From Endozoicomonas sp965199185 (GTDB taxonomy: Bacteria; Pseudomonadota; Gammaproteobacteria; Pseudomonadales; Endozoicomonadaceae), in contig CBDAQW010000043.1 in NCBI GenBank assembly GCA_965199185.1, positions 186,001-250,000 on the forward strand: a stretch of DNA of 64,000 nucleotides, written 5' to 3'. Under the pieces are notes generated by a model. That model was given only the letters and a program-made list of their open reading frames with translations. It was not told the origin of the DNA and ran no database searches. The position numbers were made by a program, and so were the translations under genes. This document shows positions 60,417 to 64,000 of the stretch, in pieces (position 1 is the first letter of the stretch; every line of letters begins with the position of its first letter).

Positions 60417-62024
60417 ATGGTTGCTTTGGTTTCTCACATCACCCCAGATACTGAAGCGTTTGCCGCCAACCGCAAGCAAATGAGCGCACTGGTTGCCGAT
60501 CTGAATCATCGGTTTGGAAGTATCAAACCCGGCGGGCACGAAAAGGCACGAAAAAAACATCTCGATAAAGGCAAGATGCTGGTCAGAGATCGCATTGCTG
60601 CTTTGCTCGATGCTGGCTCACCTTTCCTTGAGATAGGCCGTTTTGCCGCCGAAGCAGTATACGACGAAGATATTCCATGTGCTGGCGTTGTTGCTGGCAT
60701 CGGCTGGGTGTCTGGCAGAGAATGTGTCATTGTCGCCAATGACGCGACCGTTAAAGGTGGCACCTACTATCCGCTGACAGTAAAAAAACATCTTCGTGCG
60801 CAAACCATTGCCGAGCAAAACCATCTGCCCTGCATCTATCTGGTCGATTCTGGCGGCGCTAACCTGCCCCGTCAGGATGAAGTGTTTCCAGACCGAGAGC
60901 ATTTTGGTCGCATATTTTTCAATCAGGCGAACTTATCCGCCAAAGGCATCCCACAGATTGCTGCCGTTATGGGTCCTTGTACCGCCGGTGGTGCCTACGT
61001 TCCCGCCATGGCTGATGAGAGTATTATTGTTCGTAATCAGGGCACTATTTTTCTGGCTGGCCCTCCGCTGGTCAAAGCGGCTACCGGTGAAGAAATCAGT
61101 GCTGAAGCACTGGGGGGCGCAGATGTACATTGCCAGACATCCGGTGTTGCCGATCATTGCGCTGAAGACGATGCTCATGCGATTGCTTTGGTGCGTCAGG
61201 CAGTTTCCCGTCTGAACTCTGTTAAACGCATTGATCTGGATATCAAACCGGCTTCAGCTCCTTTATACGACAGTAGCGAACTTTATGGAATTGTGCCCGC
61301 TGATTTGAAACAGTCTTATGACGTTCGGGAGGTCATCGCACGTATTGTCGATGGCTCGGAACTGGATGAATTCAAGGCGTTATTTGGTCAGACACTGGTG
61401 TGTGGTTTTGCCCGAATACAGGGTTATCCGGTGGGTATTCTGGCGAACAATGGTGTGTTGTTTTCTGAATCGGCTCAAAAAGGCGCGCATTTTATTGAGC
61501 TTTGCTGTCAAAGGAAAATCCCTCTGATATTTTTGCAGAATATCACTGGCTTTATGGTCGGCTCTCAATATGAATCCGGCGGTGTCGCCAAACACGGCGC
61601 TAAAATGGTTAACGCGGTCGCCTGCGCTAAAGTGCCTAAGCTAACGGTCATTATTGGCGGCAGTTTTGGTGCCGGAAATTACGGTATGTGCGGCCGGGCT
61701 TATGACCCTCGCTTTTTATGGAGCTGGCCCAACGCCCGTATTTCTGTCATGGGTGGTGAACAGGCAGCAGGAGTTATGGCTCAGGTGAAAAAAGACGCTC
61801 TGTTGCGTAGAGGGATTGAGATGACACCTGAGGAAGAAGAGGCGGTCAAACAGCCAATCGTTGATGATTATGAGCATCAGGGTAACCCTTACTACGCCAG
61901 CGCCCGGCTCTGGGACGACGGTATTATTGATCCGGCAGATACCCGTAGAATTCTCGGTTTGAGCCTGTCGGCAGCATTGAATGCGCCCATTGAAGAAAGT
62001 CGCTTTGGTGTATTTCGTATGTAA
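60417..62024 (+). CDS. liuB: Methylcrotonoyl-CoA carboxylase, carboxyltransferase (beta) subunit
   Basis: 535 residues from ATG 60417 with AGGAG nine bases upstream; an in-frame start at 60378 inside liuA is unlikely. Carboxyl-transferase domain signatures: KPGGHEKARKKHLDKGKML, VDSGGANLPRQDEVFPD, GPCTAGGAYVPAMADE, LQNITGFMVG and GSFGAGNYGMCGRAYDPRF (in parts). It transfers CO2 from biotin on the alpha subunit to 3-methylcrotonyl-CoA. Operon with liuA, liuC and liuD. Confidence 0.97.
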   Translation: MVALVSHITPDTEAFAANRKQMSALVADLNHRFGSIKPGGHEKARKKHLDKGKMLVRDRIAALLDAGSPFLEIGRFAAEAVYDEDIPCAGVVAGIGWVSGRECVIVANDATVKGGTYYPLTVKKHLRAQTIAEQNHLPCIYLVDSGGANLPRQDEVFPDREHFGRIFFNQANLSAKGIPQIAAVMGPCTAGGAYVPAMADESIIVRNQGTIFLAGPPLVKAATGEEISAEALGGADVHCQTSGVADHCAEDDAHAIALVRQAVSRLNSVKRIDLDIKPASAPLYDSSELYGIVPADLKQSYDVREVIARIVDGSELDEFKALFGQTLVCGFARIQGYPVGILANNGVLFSESAQKGAHFIELCCQRKIPLIFLQNITGFMVGSQYESGGVAKHGAKMVNAVACAKVPKLTVIIGGSFGAGNYGMCGRAYDPRFLWSWPNARISVMGGEQAAGVMAQVKKDALLRRGIEMTPEEEEAVKQPIVDDYEHQGNPYYASARLWDDGIIDPADTRRILGLSLSAALNAPIEESRFGVFRM

Positions 62025-62056
62025 AAGGCTCCGGTGATACTCTCTGGTGATAAATA

Positions 62057-62845
62057 ATGAATAACAAAAAACTGATTATCGATATTCTTCCCAACGGCAG
62101 AGCCAATCTGACACTCAACCGCCCTGATGCTGGCAACGCCTTAGATGCAGAATTAATTCAGCAGCTGATTCAAGCGCTTACAGAGCTTGAACAAAAAGAA
62201 GTACGACTCTTAACTATACAATCCAATGGCAAACACTTTTCTGCGGGGGCTGATCTTAACTGGATGAAAGCATCCAGACAGCTCAGTCATGAAGAAAACC
62301 TGAACGACACCCGGCAACTGGCAGAGTTATTGTGTCGTTTAAACCAGTTCCCTGCCCCCACCATCGCTCGGGTTCAGGGTGCAGCTTATGGTGGTGCGGT
62401 TGGATTAATTGCTGCCTGCGACATGGCATTTGCTTCCGATAATGCCCGGTTTTGCTTAAGTGAAGTCAAAATCGGTTTGATACCTGCTGTCATCTCACCT
62501 TATGTTATCAATGCCCTGGGTGAAAAGCAGTCCCGGCGTTACTTTATGACGGCTGAAGTATTTAATGCAGAGGCAGCGAAGCAGCTTAACCTGATAAATG
62601 AGCACTATCCTGAGAACCGACTGAACGTTGAGACTGATCGGCTATCAAAACAAATTCTGGATAACAGCCCTCAGGCCTTGGCCGCAACGAAAAGGCTAAT
62701 CCGTGATATCAGCCATAAACCGATTGATAAACAACTCATCGAACTGACCTGCCAGCGAATCGCTGATATTCGGGTGACTGATGAAGCTCAAGAAGGGCTG
62801 GCTGCTTTTCTGGAAAAACGCATACCCGGCTGGAGGCTTGAGTAA
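62057..62845 (+). CDS. liuC: Methylglutaconyl-CoA hydratase
   Basis: 262 residues, enoyl-CoA hydratase/crotonase fold: NRPDAGNALDAELI, the oxyanion-hole segment GKHFSAGADLNWMK, and VQGAAYGGAVGLIAACDMAFA. It hydrates 3-methylglutaconyl-CoA to HMG-CoA. GGTGA six bases before the ATG; stop overlaps the liuD start by one base. The assignment to methylglutaconyl-CoA rests mainly on the operon. Confidence 0.92.
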   Translation: MNNKKLIIDILPNGRANLTLNRPDAGNALDAELIQQLIQALTELEQKEVRLLTIQSNGKHFSAGADLNWMKASRQLSHEENLNDTRQLAELLCRLNQFPAPTIARVQGAAYGGAVGLIAACDMAFASDNARFCLSEVKIGLIPAVISPYVINALGEKQSRRYFMTAEVFNAEAAKQLNLINEHYPENRLNVETDRLSKQILDNSPQALAATKRLIRDISHKPIDKQLIELTCQRIADIRVTDEAQEGLAAFLEKRIPGWRLE

Positions 62846-64000
62846 TGATCACGCCCATCAAACGACTGCTGATTGCTAACCGGGGAGAAATTGCCTGCCG
62901 GATTATCCGCACCGCCAAAGCAATGCAGATTGAAACCATCGCCGTTTATTCTGATGCCGATTATCGAAGCCTGCATCTTCGGGAAGCGGATTATACCGTG
63001 AATATAGGCCCTGCACCTGCCACCGACAGTTACCTTGATATTGATAAAATCATTGGTGTCGCGCATGACTATAAGGCAGATGCCATTCATCCAGGTTATG
63101 GTTTTTTGTCTGAAAATACCAACTTGGCTGCTGCCTGTGAAAAAAACCATATTATTTTTGTGGGTCCTGATGCTAAAGCCATTGAAGTTATGGGTTCCAA
63201 AAGTCAGGCCAAAAGGCTTATGTCTGAAGCCCGTGTTCCTCTTGTTCCTGGCTATCACGGTGAAGATCAGAGCCAGCACCGGCTTATCGAAGAAGCACAA
63301 CGCATCGGTTTTCCTCTACTGATCAAAGCAGTTTATGGCGGTGGCGGGAAAGGCATGCGAGTGGTGGATTCAGAGCAAAATCTGTCGGAAGCTGTTGATG
63401 CTGCAAGGCGTGAAGCCCTGAATGCATTTGGTGATGACAGCTTGCTGCTGGAAAAATTCATCTCTACTGCCCGCCATGTAGAAGTGCAGATTTTCTTTGA
63501 TCATCACGGCAATGGCGTCTATCTATTCGACCGTGATTGCTCATTACAAAGACGACACCAAAAGGTCATCGAAGAAGCACCGGCTCCCGGTTTATCAGGC
63601 CGCCTGCGGCAAAAGATGGGTGAGGCAGCGGTTGCTGCTGGTAGAGCCATTGATTATCGGGGAGCAGGAACCGTTGAATTTCTGCTTGATGGTGAACATT
63701 TTTATTTTATGGAAATGAACACTCGATTGCAGGTGGAGCATCCGGTCACTGAAATGGTGACGGGCATTGATTTAGTCCAGTGGCAACTCCGGGCAGCAGC
63801 CGGTGAAGCAATTCCGAAACAACAACATGAATTGCATTGTCTCGGGCATGCTATCGAAGCCCGAATTTATGCTGAAGACCCTTACTGTGAATTTCTACCT
63901 GCCTCCGGCCGGATATTGCATCTTAACTGGCCAGAGCAAACGGATTCTTTAAGAATTGATGTCGGTATTAGGCAGGGAGATACCATTACCAGTCATTACG
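62845..64000 (+). CDS. liuD: Methylcrotonoyl-CoA carboxylase, biotin-containing (alpha) subunit, 3'-truncated
   Basis: The frame is open from ATG 62845 to the window end (about 385 residues). GGAGG eight bases before the start; TAATG overlap with liuC. Biotin carboxylase domain: LLIANRGEIACRIIRTA, HPGYGFLSEN, the glycine-rich ATP loop GGGGKGM, and FMEMNTRLQVEHPVTEM, all intact. The biotin-binding lysine motif expected near residue 620 lies beyond the window. It carboxylates biotin with ATP and bicarbonate for LiuB. Full length cannot be judged. Confidence 0.95.
   Translation, partial: MITPIKRLLIANRGEIACRIIRTAKAMQIETIAVYSDADYRSLHLREADYTVNIGPAPATDSYLDIDKIIGVAHDYKADAIHPGYGFLSENTNLAAACEKNHIIFVGPDAKAIEVMGSKSQAKRLMSEARVPLVPGYHGEDQSQHRLIEEAQRIGFPLLIKAVYGGGGKGMRVVDSEQNLSEAVDAARREALNAFGDDSLLLEKFISTARHVEVQIFFDHHGNGVYLFDRDCSLQRRHQKVIEEAPAPGLSGRLRQKMGEAAVAAGRAIDYRGAGTVEFLLDGEHFYFMEMNTRLQVEHPVTEMVTGIDLVQWQLRAAAGEAIPKQQHELHCLGHAIEARIYAEDPYCEFLPASGRILHLNWPEQTDSLRIDVGIRQGDTITSHY

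Overview
The window looks like chromosomal DNA of a marine gammaproteobacterium. This is inferred from gene content: a 1.6 kb-codon NAD-type glutamate dehydrogenase, Pseudomonas-style ccmABCDEFGHI, FleQ/FleN, zipA-ligA-smc order and a liu leucine-degradation cluster. Codon use and the mix of housekeeping genes with large secreted repeat proteins would fit an Oceanospirillales/Endozoicomonadaceae-like, host-associated bacterium, but no taxonomic marker (rRNA, rpoB) is present, so this is a guess. No tRNA, rRNA, CRISPR array, prophage or recognisable transposase was seen.

Layout. 1-2.0 kb: two ABC-2 permeases, the first cut by the window edge. 2.3-14.8 kb: a four-gene cluster of secreted, Ig-like/DUF11-type proteins, including a 1996-residue protein with a C-terminal outer-membrane beta-barrel and two non-barrel paralogues of about 920 and 908 residues. 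14.9-22.0 kb (minus): moxR-DUF58-DUF4381-batA-batB/C-batD. 22.3-27.1 kb: NAD-glutamate dehydrogenase. 27.1-30 kb: repeat-bearing spacer, an orphan 127-aa protein, trmO, yheU and a lytic-transglycosylase-like lipoprotein. 30-37 kb (minus): ligA, zipA, smc. 37.2-44.3 kb (minus): complete cytochrome c maturation cluster in which ccmA carries a +1 frameshift. 44.4-48.7 kb (minus): a cysteine-less rhodanese-like protein, a fliA gene with two +1 frameshifts, fleN and fleQ, with no other flagellar gene nearby. 49.0-53.2 kb (minus): small acidic exported protein and hrpA. 53.3-56.9 kb: fadD, an alpha/beta hydrolase, a MaoC hydratase and a YkgJ protein. 57.2-64 kb: mmsA, liuR, liuA, liuB, liuC and the first part of liuD.

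How the genes work together. The ccm genes export heme and attach it to c-type apocytochromes. The moxR-bat genes encode an AAA+ ATPase with membrane von Willebrand A proteins, a chaperone-like envelope system. mmsA and liuRABCD degrade valine and leucine to CoA intermediates, and fadD, the hydrolase and the MaoC hydratase suggest lipid/acyl-CoA use nearby. The surface cluster is the least understood part: four exported proteins with shared N-terminal modules and calcium-loop-like motifs, one of them anchored by a barrel.

Points that most deserve a second look: the surface-protein cluster and the inverted approx. 110-bp palindromic elements flanking part of it (a third copy lies at 27.4 kb); the isolated fleQ-fleN-fliA remnant with a sigma-54-like promoter, FleQ-box-like sites and an altered c-di-GMP motif in FleQ; and three +1 A/T-homopolymer frameshifts within 2 kb (ccmA, fliA twice), which are either sequencing errors or real decay.
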